Shown: positions 46,801-59,960 of the stretch, in pieces
Layout: each line of letters starts with the position of its first letter
Numbering within the stretch: position 1 is the first letter of the stretch
Origin: Saturnia japonica
Taxonomy: Eukaryota > Arthropoda > Insecta > Lepidoptera > Saturniidae
NCBI GenBank assembly: GCA_033032175.1
Contig: CM065322.1
Location: forward strand, 11,966,001 to 12,030,000
Direction: 5' to 3'
Length of the DNA stretch: 64,000 bases
Made by a program: the position numbers and the translations under genes
The notes under the pieces: model-generated
Database searches by the model: none
Told to the model about the DNA's origin: nothing
What the model saw: the letters and a program-made list of their open reading frames with translations, nothing else

Positions 46801-47070
46801 TAATTAGGTTTTATTGTCGAAGGGGTATTATAGGGTGGATGATTACGTGAATGATGGTGATGTCTGGATGTGATTCCTTCTCTGTACATCTACTGAAAAT
46901 GATAATAATTGTATAAAATTGAATACTGTAAAACAATTTAAAAAAAGGTTATAAGATGTTGATAAACCCGATCGAGTTTCTTGTCGATTCTTCTCGATAG
47001 CTGGTATTTTTCTGGACCGGTGGTACTGTTTTGAAATTCATTAAAGCCTTCTTGGGGCCTAAATAGAATA
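46800..47070 (+). mobile_element. LINE 3' UTR fragment
   Basis: Same family as 44640-44950. Ends 'cattaaagccttcttggggcctaaatagaataaaaaat'. Confidence 0.75.
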
Positions 47071-47214
47071 AAAAATATTTTTATTTTATTGGTGGCTTAC
47101 AATTATAATATTTATAGTGAATATTTTGTTACTAGTAGAACGGCAAATTCACTGCACTGGTACTTATATTAACACAGTTACAGAATACAATGCAAAAATA
47201 ATGAGGATCTTTAA

Positions 47215-47600
47215 GATAACACGCTAGCTGGGAGATGGTTCTAAAGTTTCACGGTTCGGTAATGATGCAATGAATACAATGGTTTGAAGCAATGCTTGCT
47301 CTATGGTAGCGTGTACGGACTTCGCGTCGATTGACATGAGTTGGAATCCCTGCAATGAGCCTGAGCTTTCTGTGATGGAAAATATCGTGATGAAACCATA
47401 GCATGATGATAAGGGTTTTCTAATGCTCGCCTGACTAGCTGCCACGCTCAAGTTGAAAACTTGTCACCAAGCGCTAATAGATGTGTTCCGGCAGCTGCAC
47501 TTGAAGGACAGTCTTCCATTAAGCATAGCGTGTTACCTTCTTAGAATACATCGTCATTAAGATCTGGTGAGATTGTAGACATAGCACTAAACCTATAAAT
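47215..47600 (+). repeat. tRNA-derived SINE, family S1, plus strand
   Basis: The head 'gtagcgtgtacggacttcgcgtcgattgacatgagttggaatccctgc' corresponds to the A-box/B-box part of the other copies. The body is collinear. Confidence 0.7.
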
Positions 47601-47964
47601 GATAAAAAAAGATAAGGATACATAGCGAAACTTTTAGTTAACGCCGAGGCGGAGGTTATCGTGAAACTGTGGTTTGAAGCCAAGCGCGTTTTGATTTATT
47701 TAAATAGCATTCTTTTTCCATTAGTACGGGTTCCACGGCATTCACAGTAAAATCACCAGTATTACCCAAAACACCTTCAACAAAACGTGTAATATCCTGA
47801 TGAAAAGAAATAAGAAAGAAATTATGGGAATCACTGAGCACATTGGTGTTTGAATGGATTCCGACCACCGTACATAAATAGTTTCCGGAATGTTAACTCG
47901 CTTTGGTATCAATTAGTGTTTACTCTACCACTCACTTTTTGGTCTTTGTTACAAGCATGTTGAA

Positions 47965-48620
47965 TATAATCTATAGTAGCTGTACCGTGCGGTTTCACCC
48001 GCATGTACTAATTTAAAAGAAATCATTGATTGATGATTTATAATACTCCTGTATAAACAATATTTTTATGAGGTACCCAGGATTGATTTTGCGTCACATC
48101 GAACCGCAAGTGTTGAATTATTTTAATTTTTCATTATCTCTCAAAATATGTGTCGGAATAATATGCTATAAAGGGCAGAGCTTATTTTCATAAAGTTGTC
48201 TTGTCGATGAAATATCTTTCATTCATAAGGATTTATATACCATACCTAAAAATAATGCTCATAAATCACGTCTTAATTTCCAACAAATCTATGTTACAAA
48301 ATAGCTTATTGTAGCTTATGAATAAGAGAGGCATATGATATCGCGATTTTTAGACATATTAAGAACCAATATTTTTGTAGAACATTGTATTTATGTAGCA
48401 TTAGCTATTATACCAGCGCACGCGGATAAAGCAGTTCGGGAACACTTCGAGTTCTGTTTTACTAAACAAAAATAAATATTTAAGGCTAGCTGAGAGCTAC
48501 CTATACTATTCCTCGTGAGTCTGGCTATCACATACAAAAATAATTTTTCGAATCCGACTTATAGTTCCAGAGATTAGCGTGCTAAAACAAACAAACAAAA
48601 ACTCTTCTGCTTTATTATTT
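47965..48620 (+). repeat. 'CACGGTTTCACCCG' family repeat, long copy
   Basis: Starts 'agtagctgtaccgtgcggtttcacccgc' and ends 'agattagcgtgctaaaacaaacaaacaaaaactcttctgctttatta'. It is the uninterrupted reference for the copy split by the mariner at 15207-16493. Confidence 0.75.
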
Positions 48621-48862
48621 TTTTTTTTTTATAAATTGTAAAAAATATTTGGACCTTTTTTAAATTCTCAACCGATTTTGATGAAACTCATTACTATAAA
48701 AATTTATAGATCTAAGTGGTTTTATATGAAGAAGGTTATTTTGCTATTCTCTATCGCGATAGATGGCGCTGTGGTCGAGTTATTAAGTGTTCGGAAAGGG
48801 TAATAAGGGTAGGTAAGGGTAGTATAATCTTCGATTATATACATGTTTATATAATCAAAGGG

Positions 48863-48889
48863 TATATAATATTTGCGCGGTCAGCCAGT
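48863..48889 (+). promoter_or_regulatory. Candidate TATA promoter of UGT-C
   Basis: TATATAA at 48863-48869 is followed about 20 bases later by 'tcagccagtc', an initiator-like sequence. It lies only about 60 bases before the first coding ATG, so UGT-C may lack the distant 5' exon inferred for A and B. The 'tttttcag' at 48914-48922 argues the other way. Confidence 0.3.
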
Positions 48890-48925
48890 CTTCTATACAC
48901 AAGACAAGTTAATATTTTTCAGAAA

Positions 48926-51900
48926 ATGCTTAAACTACTTTTACCGCTCTGTGTACTGGCGATTTCGTGTACATATTGTGACGGATACAAGGTATTGGTC
49001 GTATTCCCACAACCAGGCAGAAGTCACAGCATCCTCGGATACGGGATTGTTAAGCTTTTGTTGAAAGCTGGTCATGAGGTGAGTAACGTTCGTATTTTAT
49101 TTATTTCATTTTCACGCCATAACTTTCTTTTTTCCCACTATTTCTTATCCCGTCACTCATTCCTGCTCTCATTTCTGCTGCATTTACTTGCAACATGCCA
49201 CACATAGCTTTCACTTCCGTACTTTAGTATTGGTATTAACACTCCTTTATGTTTGTACTGCCTTATTTCATTTTATATTGTGCACACAGCCAATCAGAAT
49301 AAAGCATTTATCGGTTGGATTTTGGACATGGAATTGTACGGCAAAATCGGAAACTATGAGAAATAGAGAACATCGATTAAGGAGTCATGAGTTCGATATA
49401 TGAGGAAACAAAATTGCATAATTACTTTTTTTATTAAACTCTTACTTGGGCGGAAAGTCTACCAGCTTAATTTGTAAAATATAAGATATATTGTTTGTTA
49501 CACCAACTGATTTGTTGCTAATACGTATCGACGTGAGTTCGAATCCCTGCAATGATCCTGAGCTTTTGGTCAAGGAAAACATCTTGGTGAAACCATAATA
49601 TGGTGGTAGGGTATTTTTTAATGCTACCATCATAAAGTTGAAAACCTGTCGCCAAGAACCTATATATAGGTGTGTTCCGGTAACTAAGTTTGAGAGCCAG
49701 TTCCCCAACTAAGTTTAGCGTGTTACACTATGTTGGTCCATATCGTCACTTAGATGAGATTGTGGCCAAACTATAAATCTGTAAATAATAATTAAAAAAA
49801 AAAACTCTAAACTTGTAATGTCACAAAACTTTAACACGGATACTAAAGTAAAAAAGTAATGCTTTGATATTTTCAGGTCACATACATCACACCGTTTGTT
49901 GAGAAAAATTCAGATCCAAAATTGCGGCAAATTGATGTTAGCAGTAATATAGATGTATTCCCTAGTGAGTATTTAGAATATTTTGATTTATAGCATTAAC
50001 TATAAATATATATTTTGAAGCCTAGTACCTAACTAAGTACCTAACTAAGTTGCGGTGTCACGATTTTGGAAAGATTTACCTCCGCCAGTCCAAAACTGTC
50101 CAAACATTTAGAGCAACGCTAAAACTAAAACAGGACCAGATTTGTAACTTAGCGTGATCTTAAAAATGTGAACGTAGTTCCCTCACTCTCTCTAGCGTAG
50201 TTTCTAATTGCTATTTGTCTTATTTATTTTTTGTACATTGTTAGTTTGTATTTTATTTTTCTATTTTTTATTTGTTTATTTATTTTATTGGTGACCGTGA
50301 TGTCTGTTAATGTGGCCCAATCAGAATACCAGCGCTGCAAATGATTCAGTGTAGCAATTGTGCTGAGACTGGGACCTGTTTATTCCCAACATGTTACTTA
50401 TTGTTTTTTTTTATTTGTATTGGTTTTACATTTTTGTAATTTTAATTATTGATATGTTTTGTGATAAGTAAATAAACTTTTTCTTTCTAACTACTGTAGT
50501 TCTAACTTTGAGGATACTTACACACATAGAGTACTTATTACCTCTATCCCGGAAAGATAATTTTATTTTACATTTAATATTTTATTTGCTTATAATATGT
50601 AAAACAAAGCAAGCAGTTTTTTTACTGAACCCTAAAAATGTAATAAGATGCTTCAAAATAACGATTTGTCACGATTGAATTCAAAAATAAATAATATGTT
50701 TTAACTAGAAGGGTGGGGCACATAGAAATTTCTTTGGAGATTTCTCTCTATTTAGGGCGGTCAGAATGGTGGAATACTTCCACCTTACAGAAGGTCGCAG
50801 CCAAATAACCTTGTGCCGTGTTACTGCGGTGAGTAGGGTTTCTAGAGCTCCTTGGGGTACGGGGTTCAAAGTCTGTAACAAGTTAGTTATCCCATGTTAT
50901 TACAAGTGTCCGTAGGCTGCGGTAGCCGCTTAACATCAGGCGGGCGTAAGCTTGTTTCCCGGTAAGAAAATGTGAATATTAAATAAAAACTTTTCCGGTA
51001 TTTTAGGGAGATGTAGTATCCACTGTATGTTACTTCCTTCCTTAAAGTATACTTTCTGGGTACTCTACCTAGTCCGATCAATATTTATAAATAACTAGCT
51101 GTGCCCCACAGTTTCACCCGTGTTAAAATTATTTGAACAACTCTCTACCGCGCCGTTGCCAAAGCTGCGTGCCTAGCTTATATCTTGCCAGACTGTCTTG
51201 ATTTGTTCATTATTACTGCTCAGAACCTTAGGGTGTTAGCATGATTTTTTTTAGAACTGACATATTAGCCTGAGAGGCCATGAAGCCGCTGAGGCTTTTA
51301 CAGCTTCACCGAAATTGGGGGAGTGTCTTAGCATGAATATCTATAGCATAGGCTATAGAACCTTCCTCAATAAATCTATACTAATATTATTATAAAGCTG
51401 AAGAGTTTGTTTGTTTGGTTGAACAGGCTAATCGCAAGAGCTACTGGTTCGAATGTAAAAAATGTTTTAGTGTTTGATAGCCCATTTACCGAGAAAGGCT
51501 ATTTAACATCACGCTATGACCAATAGGTGCGGAGCATCAATGAAAAATGTTGCAAAAACGGGGGAAATTTATTCCTTTTGAGAGCTTCCACTGCGTACGC
51601 TGCGTGAATGGTTACAGTTACGCAACAATCATGTGTGATGAAATTGTTTCTCTTAAAAATTTCTAAAAAAAAGTTCGCGATAGTATATGGCTATCTTTTA
51701 AAGTTTACTCAATACAACCTTTTTTATGGTAATAAAATTTGTTCTAAAATAATGAATTATTTGCGAAGGTGTTTTTATATAAATGGTGTTAATCCTTATC
51801 GAAATATATACGTTATTCATCACAAGTATTTAATTTTGACCAAAATTGCCCTTTGCCGTAATTAATTTAAAAGAATATCGTAGGAGATATAGCAGTTTTA

Positions 51901-54900
51901 AAATAACTCGTTAGCAAAATAATGATCAAGTATCGCGAGCGCATTTTTTAATGAAGAATAATGGTGGGAGGTGGGCGGTGGGCGGTACCAATAATACAGT
52001 GCCTACGAGCCACTCTCTCTAACCCTTTCTCTCTCTCTATCTCTCTCTCTCTTTCTCATATTTGACACAGACGAAGTTAGATAGTAGGCTATAAAATGCA
52101 AAATTAATTTTTATTTCTGGTAGTTCCAGAGATTAACGCGCTTCTTACTCCGTAATTGGGTAAAACCAGTAGATGTCTGCTGGTATTTACCAATATTATT
52201 ATCTTAAAAAGAATTGGTAATAAAAATATCTAAGTAGTTTTATATATTCACAGAGGACGTCTTGAATATTAAGCTGATAATGGACAAACCATTTCACTTG
52301 GATTACCTTGCCGCATCGTTTATGATGAATAATCTAAATGTAAAGACGATAGAAAATCAAAACGTGCAAAAGCTTCTGCGAGATCCAAAAGAAAACTTTG
52401 ATGTGGTTATAGTTGAGTGGCTTCTCACCGAAATTTCTGTTAGGTAACTTATAATTAAAGTATTTCAATATCCTCATTAAACTAGCTTATTCTTAAAATA
52501 TACTAATGTGTATAAAATGTTGCACAAACATAGACTGTTACGTTTACTTTGTTGTATTGTAAAACATTATATTTGGCATTATAACCATGGCATTGGCACC
52601 TGATGTAAAGTTACACGCTAACTAAGCTTAGTTTGAGAACTGGCTCTTAAGTGCAACTACCGCGACCTATCACTATACCATGGTTTTCATCACGATGTTT
52701 GCCTTTACCTAAAGCTCAGGTTCATTGCAAGGATTCGAACTCACGTCAATCGACGCTATGTCTGTACGCGATACCAAGACGTAGCGTGTGTGCCATCATT
52801 GCTTCAAATTACATTTTAACTTTATTTCTATTAAAAATTAAAAGTCGTTATATAGTAGGTTTGTATAGTTAAAAAAAGACATGTATAAGAAACGAAGTTA
52901 ATATAATAGCAACACCATATTTTCTTTCTTTCTGAGCAATTGTAACTCATTCTTCTTATTTTTTTTTAACTTTTATGTAGACGTATGCTTGAAATACATG
53001 CAAAATCTAGGAAGATGTTCGTCTCTTAAGTTTAACTAAACCCATCAATAAGTGCTAGATAACAATGTTCATCTTGATACTGGTTGCTAGCCAGGAAACC
53101 AGATTTTTTTTAAATACCTCTATATTTAAATCTACATTTAAAAACAATTTAAACAGACTTTGAATCCAGTGCAATTTATTCTAGCTATGCAGCAGTGTTC
53201 GATGCTCCCTTAATTTGGTTAGGCAGTACAGAGCCACATTCGCAGATTTTGCGTCTAATTGACGAAGACCTCAACCCAGCTTACAACGGGGATGCAATAA
53301 GTGGAAATACTCCACCATTCAACTTTTTACAGCGCATTGAGGAATTGTGGATTGAAATCAAAACGAATTTCTGTATGTATATGTAAGTTGAAAACTATAT
53401 AATTATTATATACTTCAAAGTATAGTGCATCAGGAAACTATTTTACTTAAAATTCTGGATATTATTTCCTAATTGGTCAGGGCAAGGCTAAATTGCTAGA
53501 GCGTTATAATATTGTCAAACTTATGCAAATAAATTTAATAGACGTTTCACTGATTAATTTTCATGCCATTTAATTATTTTAGCTGATTCATTCCATTAAA
53601 TACCTATTTGTGTTTTCTTTACAATTTCAAATAAACATTTTCAATTGTTGATATTAGAGTTGTTTTTTTTTAAATTATTAGTTATAGTTTAGCCTTAAGC
53701 CCCAATCCCGCCTGGTGCTAAGTGACAATGTGGCCCAAGATTGTAGTACGATAAACCTAGCGGAAGGAAAAGCTCTTAAGTGCAGATGCCTAACATAACT
53801 ATAGGTGCATGTTGACAAATTTTTAATTCAAGGGTGGTAACTTGCCAGGAGGGCATTAAAAATACCCTACCTCTATGCTATCGTTTCATCATCATGTTTT
53901 CTTTTACCGAAAGGTCGGGCTCTTTAAAGGGATTCTAACTTACGTCGATCGACGCAGAGCCCGTATATGATAGTAAATAGTTCATTTTCCTTTAATTTGC
54001 TATGCATCCTGGGGCAGATTGTTATATGTTACAAAAATATTTACTGACTAACTATTAACTGTTATAAGCAAGACAACGAGAATGAGCTCTAATGTTTAGA
54101 CCTCCACATTCTTACTTTTTATAGTGTCAAATATGTTTTGTTTAGTTGTTAGAGATATGCATTCTATATTACTGTTGTATTTCTAATTATTATTATTATT
54201 ATACATTGAATTAGTTATTAGTTGAAATTAGCAATAATTGGAGTTAGCAGATTTACAGTTTATAAAATTATGACGTAAATAGATTAATTATTGTATTTTT
54301 AGGTACATCGATACTGCAGCAAGAAATGAATACGAAAGATTGATAGCACCAATTATACGACAGAGAGGAAGACATCCACCCGTTTATGATGAAGTGAAAT
54401 ATAACGCTTCATTGATATTGGGTAACTCTCATGTGTCTTTAGGGCAAGCCACCAGAATACCGCAGAGTTTCAAGCCCGTTGCCGGATATCACATTGATCA
54501 TAACGTAAAGCCTTTACCTGAGGTTTGTTTATATGATAGGTTTTTGTTTTTTGATTTAGTACTTAGTTATTTGACTATATAGGAAGTCAATATGTTAAAA
54601 AATATTATAAAATAACATAATATACCATCACGTCTGTATCTCCGAAGGGCTAGACAGAGGTGTAAATAATGTACACCCACATTTCGCTTGGTGTTTTTAG
54701 GTACCATATGATAGGGGGCGTGCCTCAAGCCATTGATCTGGCACAAAGCCAAACTCCGAGCTGCTACTGAGAATTTCATAGGAAAAATCCAATAACACTT
54801 TGCTCGACTTGAGAATCGAATCCAGGGCCTCGAGCATTAGGCTAATGAGGCAGTTAATGTAATAAAAATTATTAATGAATATATAATAGACTAGGTCGTC

Positions 54901-56276
54901 TTATTGAATATACTTATTAATTACATTATGTAGTATTATTATACTCAGTGAATTATATTTTATTTTTAAAAGAGAAAAAGGAGGTATTTATAGTTTATTG
55001 TATCCTTTTATAAACTCCTTTGATTTTATTATAGGATCTACAGAAGATGTTTGACAATGCACCAGACGGAGTTATATATTTCAGTATGGGATCCAACTTG
55101 AAAAGCAAAGATATGCCAGATCAGCTCAAGAAGGACATTCTGAAAGTTTTTAGCGGGCTTAAGCAAACAGTATTGTGGAAATTTGAAGAAGACTTTCTTA
55201 ATTTGCCCAAAAACGTTCATGTAGTAAGGTGGGCTCCTCAGCCAAGCATTCTATGTGAGTTATACTAAAGTTTGAAGAATCATATGAGACTAATGAGACC
55301 CATAGGGGTTTACAAGTTTCGTTCTAACAACCTTAAATTATTTTTTTTCAGCTCATCCGAATTGCCTCCTTTTTATCACTCATGGTGGTTTATTGTCAAC
55401 TACAGAAGCAGTTCATTTTGGGGTACCAATTATAGGTATCCCGGTCTTTGCCGATCAGTTTGTCAACGTAGATAGAGCTGTTGGTAAAGGTATTGCGAAA
55501 CGAGTAGATCTATCATATACAATGGCTGATAAATTAGAAGCTGCAATTCAGGATATACTAACAGATCCCAGGTAAGTTAGGAAAAAAAAATGTTTTGATC
55601 AATTATTTCAGTATTTCAATAACCTGAGTAAAATGTTGTTTTTACTTGAGTACCATGGGAGTTTGTTTTATTTAAAAAATAGATTGAATAGTTTGATGTA
55701 TATCGGAAAAGGAGTTTGTATTTTCATGTCTAAGTTTTTATTGGTAAGCAGTGGTATTAACTGTTCATAGAACTTAAAAAAAAAAACAATTGAGTAGGAA
55801 CTTGTACTATATTGAAACCCATTATTATTTCTTTTTGATATCAAATTGTCTTTCTGTGATACTGAATTGGAATTTAGGGAAATATTTTGGTAAATACTTG
55901 TTGTACTTTTATTATTATTCCTTAAAAGTTTAGTTATAACTATAAATATTATGAAGAAGTTACGTGTATAATATGAAAATTTGTTTTTTAAATTACAAAT
56001 AGGTATAGGGAGAAGGCTAAAGAGTTATCACTGATTTACCACGACCGGCCAGTACATCCCAGCGTGGAATTAGTGCATTGGGTGGAACACGTGGTGAGAA
56101 CACGCGGAGCGCCGCACCTACGTTCTCCTGCGCTTCTGGTCTCCTGGTACCAGAAGATGTATTTGGATCTCGCCGCTATAGTCATATTAGCTGTGGTCCT
56201 AGTGGTAATTCTTTTAAATCGTGTTTATATTCATGTATGCACGAGAAAAAAACTTCATAAAAAGAAAAGGAATTAG
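48926..56276 (+). CDS. UGT-C: UDP-glycosyltransferase, UGT40-like, 8 coding exons, 520 aa, intact
   Basis: Coding exons: 48926-49078, 49877-49964, 52254-52443, 53185-53382, 54303-54522, 55035-55254, 55352-55571, 56003-56276. Exon lengths equal those of UGT-A exactly and phases agree. Signal peptide (MLKLLLPLCVLAIS...), His34 in GRSHSILG, FSMGSNLKSKDMP, WAPQPSIL, FITHGGLLSTTEA and the Asp-Gln pair in VFADQF are present. A membrane anchor and a KKRN dilysine end follow. It is clearly more diverged from A and B than they are from each other, so it is the older paralogue. Intron 5 holds an S2 SINE, introns 3 and 4 S1 SINEs, and intron 2 other repeats. Expected role is the same ER-lumenal glucosylation, with an acceptor range that the divergent exons 2-4 probably set. 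Confidence 0.93.
49440..49775 (+). repeat. tRNA-derived SINE, family S1, in UGT-C intron 1
   Basis: 'cgtatcgacgtgagttcgaatccctgcaatgatcctgagctttt' carries the B box. The body is collinear with 47330-47600. Confidence 0.75.
50740..50965 (+). repeat. Interspersed repeat (SINE or LINE 3' part)
   Basis: 'ggtcgcagccaaataaccttgtgccgtgttactgcggtgagtagg' and 'ggctgcggtagccgcttaacatcaggcgggcgtaagcttgtttcc' are common lepidopteran repeat motifs. A relative lies at 62680-63080. Confidence 0.65.
51093..51480 (+). repeat. 'CACGGTTTCACCCG' family copy interrupted by an inverted A-tailed fragment
   Basis: Starts 'actagctgtgccccacagtttcacccgtgttaaaatta'. 51245-51330 is the reverse complement of the A-tailed family end ('aggcttttacagcttcaccg'). 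51335-51480 resumes the first family. Confidence 0.6.
52027..52056 (+). repeat. (CT)n microsatellite in UGT-C intron 2
   Basis: About 15 CT/TC dinucleotides with single interruptions. Confidence 0.9.
52585..52805 (-). repeat. tRNA-derived SINE, family S1, in UGT-C intron 3
   Basis: 'ggattcgaactcacgtcaatcgacgc' (B box on the minus strand) and 'tgtgtgccatcattgc' (A-box end) frame the head; the body matches S1. Confidence 0.75.
53695..53975 (-). repeat. tRNA-derived SINE, family S1, in UGT-C intron 4
   Basis: 'cccgcctggtgctaagtgacaatgtggcccaaga' through 'gggattctaacttacgtcgatcgacgcagagcccgtata', collinear with the other minus-strand copies. Confidence 0.75.
54625..54850 (-). repeat. SINE family S2 in UGT-C intron 5
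   Basis: Shares 'tatctccgaagggctagacagaggt', 'gccaaactccgagctgctactgagaatttc' and 'gagaatcgaatccagg' with 21330-21545. Confidence 0.75.
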
Positions 56277-56449
56277 AAGTTAGTGATTTGTTGTCAATAA
56301 CTAATTACATATTTATGATTTTAAAGTAAATATATTCGTATAATAATATTCGTGTTCTTCATTAGTATAAATTAAAAGAGATTTTAGAAGTGGTTACTAC
56401 TATTAATTTTAGAGTTTTATTCGTGATTGAGCCTTGGAGAAATTTGTAA

Positions 56450-56582
56450 ATCAGGGGCAGAATAATAAAATGAAGACCTCGCGGCTGAGTGCCCTAAGCG
56501 CTCGCCCCCAAGTCCGGTGAAGCTGTAAAAGCCGTCAGAGGCCCCTAAGGCTAACAATATAGTCAGTTCTAAAAAAAAAAAT
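56450..56582 (+). repeat. A-tailed SINE-like fragment 3' of UGT-C
   Basis: 'gctgagtgccctaagcgctcgcccccaagtccggtgaagctgtaaaagcc' to 'tatagtcagttctaaaaaaaaaa'. The frame on the minus strand here is a by-product. Confidence 0.8.
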
Positions 56583-58840
56583 GAAGAATTGAAAATCCTT
56601 TGATAGGTATTAATTTGTAATAGAAATATCTCAATAATGAATACAAAATACCATTCATATAATAGGTAATTAGTACTCATATTATTGTAATTTTTTAAAT
56701 AATAATTTATCAACAATGAAAAAATTATTATGGAAGTATTATAATAATTTATACATTTTATATTCGTTTTAATAAAATCACAATAATAAATAATAATGCA
56801 ATAATGAATGCAAGCTTTACTTTTTTAAATAATAAGTAATTTTGTTTGCTTTCAAAAACTTCTCTGTGGAGCTAATTTGGTTGGTGGTTAATCTGGTACA
56901 TTTATTTAATTAGTAATAAACTGTTTATAGAATAATTTACTATATAAATTAAACCTATTAAATTATTCGTTTTTATTTTTTTTCTTTGTTAATATCATTA
57001 AAATTATGTGGTCAATTCATAGCATACGGACTCATAATTTGTAAATAATTTGAAATTCCTCCAAACGACTCGTGTGGTCTTTTTATGCCATATTATAAGT
57101 TTGCTGTTTCATAATAAAATATATCAGAAAATATATTAAATTGTGTGAATATATGTTGAGAGATAATAATAAATACAGTAATTTTAGTCTTTTGGATCAA
57201 GTTTGGTTATTTCAGGGACATTGAGTAGGTAATGACAATGGACTGTATCAACTAAATCAATTGTAAATCCTCGCTAAACAGGCACGCTTATAATCGCGTT
57301 CAGGATACCAGCCGCTGGTATATCTAGTAGGTAATCATTCGGAGTGATAAGGATTTGTACCAGACAGGGTCACGAGCACTATCCACAATGCACATGGCGA
57401 TAAACCCTTCACAGAGGCTCTCTTTTCGTTTGTTGTATTATTTATTACACAAAAAAAAATACAAATGGAGGAGTTAATGCTAAAAAGCGGGAAGAACAAT
57501 TATGCTAGACATCATGGCCGTATGGGTGCGTTTGCGGCGCGGCGCGGTGTTTGTCGGATAAAATTAACAGGGGTGAAACCGTGTGGCATAGCTAGTAGAA
57601 TATAAACATAATGGCAACCATAATATTATTTATCTTACGAGTATAATAACGATCACTCTTATGTCGCATGAGACGTGTTGTGTTTTTAAAGTGATTCAGA
57701 TGCAAAACAGATGAATGGTTTGCTTTTACACCGGAGTTGAATAAAGATGAGGCTTCGACGAATAAATTATGCTAAGTACAATTAATATTGAATAAAATAG
57801 ATGCATCTGTCTGTGATTTTTGTATTATTACATAATATAATTTTTTTTTAATTGTGAAATGTCTAATAGCTAGTTTGGACGGGAGTAAACCATTCGGATG
57901 GGACGTCGCTACGTTCCATTCTGGCAACATGGCGTCTGGTCAGCTCTTTTAGTCATTATTACTGAAAGCTTTTTCTACTACAGTTTTACTTTACGTGTGT
58001 CTTGAATTTAACAATACGGTATAACTAAATTGAAACTTATAATAAAATATCGTTAAAATCAATTATATTTATAAATAGATACGGCTTTGACGTTTTTTTA
58101 ATTGCCATCGTGAATGGTGGGCAATTGCCCTCGGTTCACTTTCGATTTGACACCAACGTGAACGAGGAGAAACTATCCTTTTCTGACAACAGTTTCCGCC
58201 TTACCCTGTGATTTTCTATCTCTTTTGTTTCAAAATGATGATAAAAAAAAATTACGTTTTCAAATTACTATAAGTGAGAGTATAACTTTTCTATTTATAA
58301 AATATCATTGGTTAAAATATCTTTCTTTTGTATAAAAAAAAAAAATAAAAAAATTAAATAACATTGATATTTTATTTTGTAAATAACTATTTGAATATTT
58401 GTTTTTTATAACCGACTTCAACAAAAGACGGCAATTCGAATATATATTTTTTATAGACGTTCAGCCTTATCTACTTTGTTTATGAATCAATTTGGATGAT
58501 TTTTTTTTTGTTGGATAGGGGATACCTCAAGATTGGTTCCAATTTAATTTCATTGGTATTGGACCTTCAACTTCGAAGATACTCGAGGGAACTCTTCAAA
58601 GTTGGTTTTATTTTTTGTTAAAAATTGTCTTGTTTTTTTTTTGTTTTCATAAAATATGTTCGATATTAAAATATTATTAAATTTAGATGTTTCTTATCTG
58701 CCAGACGTCCCTTGATGCCTCACATTTTTTGCCATGTATGAACAATTTTCTATCGGTCTGTAGGAAACGATTTTAAAGAGATTATTTTAAGATTTATTTT
58801 TGTTGACAAACTCCTTCTTTCTTCTGTTTTCTTTCTATAA
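56583..58840. other. Intergenic, mostly decayed repeats
   Basis: 57475-57600 ends in a minus-strand copy of the 'CACGGTTTCACCCG' family ('ggggtgaaaccgtgtggcatagctagta'). 58410-58600 resembles LINE 3' UTR pieces ('accgacttcaacaaaagacgg', 'ttcattggtattggacc') also seen near 6180. No host exon found. Confidence 0.4.
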
Positions 58841-59180
58841 CAAAGTGATGAGGAAATGAGTTGTGGTTGGCATTGTCTAAGCATGGGGTTGGCGGGGATC
58901 TGATACAAGCTTTGAAATCTCTCTATGAGGATTCCAGTGCTTGCGTTAGAATAATTGGAGCATAGACTGAATGGTTTGATATCCAAAAGGGTGTCAAACA
59001 GGGATGTGTAGCGTCTCCATGGCTGTTCAACCTATTCATGGTTAATTGTCTAACAGGTTTGAAAGAGAGTGATTGTGGACTGAGAATGAACGAGTTACTT
59101 GTCAAATGTCTTCTTTACGCTGATGATCAAGTTTTACTTGCATCGTCGGCTAAGGATTTGTAAGCGATGGTGACTATTAT

Positions 59181-59522
59181 ATGAATGAGGCTTTGGAAAG
59201 AAAGTGTATGAAAGTAAATGCAAAGAAGATGAAAGTTTTGGTGTTTGAAAAGGAAGAAAACATGACAGAAGTATGTGTCCGGATTGATGAGGATGAACTG
59301 GAGCAAGTAAGTGAGTTTGTATACTTGGGATCGATGTTTACCAGGGATGGAAAGTGTGAGAGTGATATAGGAAGGAGAGTAAATGCCGGTAATATGGTGA
59401 ATGGGGCGTTACACTCCTTTATGAGCAGCCAGAGGATTTCTATTAAAGTTCGCTTGGCTGTGCACAGAGGAGTCTTGGTAACAACACTCATGTATGGAAG
59501 TGAAAGCTGGGTGTGGCAGTAA
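59181..59522 (+). pseudogene. LINE RT thumb/connection fragment
   Basis: VNAKKMKVLVFEKE, EQVSEFVYLGSMFTRDG and LVTTLMYGSESWVWQ are standard blocks downstream of the RT YADD motif. The fragment stops at 59520-59522, where the next part continues in another frame. Confidence 0.8.
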
Positions 59523-59552
59523 TCATGAAAGTAAAACAAAATTGCACTAGAA

Positions 59553-59942
59553 ATGAGAGCGCTAAGAGGTATGTTAGGAGTGAAATTGAGTGATAGGATA
59601 AGAAATAGTGTGACAAGAGATCTTTGTGGTGTGAAAGAAGATATAGTCACATGGATTGAGAAAGGGATGCTTAGATGGTTTGGGCATTTTGAGAGGATGA
59701 ATGAAAGAAGAATGAATAAACAAATTTATAATGCGAGTGTGAAAGGAATCGTTGGAAGAGGAATGCCTGGACGAACATTTATCGATCAAATCGGAGACGT
59801 TCTGAAGAAAGGTGGGGTCAAGATTACTCTAAACCGACGAGCATGCATGAAAAGATTAATGAATGTCGAAGAAGCGAAAGAGGTATGCCAGGATCGTAGC
59901 AAGTGGAAAGACGTGGTCTCTGCCTACCCCGTTGGGAAATAG
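59553..59942 (+). pseudogene. LINE ORF C-terminal fragment
   Basis: MRALRGMLGVKLSDRIRNS, MLRWFGHFERMNERRM and the final WKDVVSAYPVGK are typical of the C-terminus of RTE-type endonuclease-reverse transcriptases of Lepidoptera. Confidence 0.8.
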
Positions 59943-59960
59943 GCGTGATTTATGTATGTA

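Larger units (their letters stand above)
58850..59960 (+). mobile_element. LINE with endonuclease-RT type ORF, 5'-truncated and decayed
   Basis: About 58860-59160 reads, with one stop, LKSLYEDSSACVRI, then KGVKQGCVASPWLFNLFM and the catalytic YADDQVLLA of a reverse transcriptase. The C-terminal region follows in two further open pieces. The end 'cccgttgggaaataggcgtgatttatgtatgtatgtta' resembles the 3' end of RTE-like elements with short terminal repeats. Confidence 0.85.
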
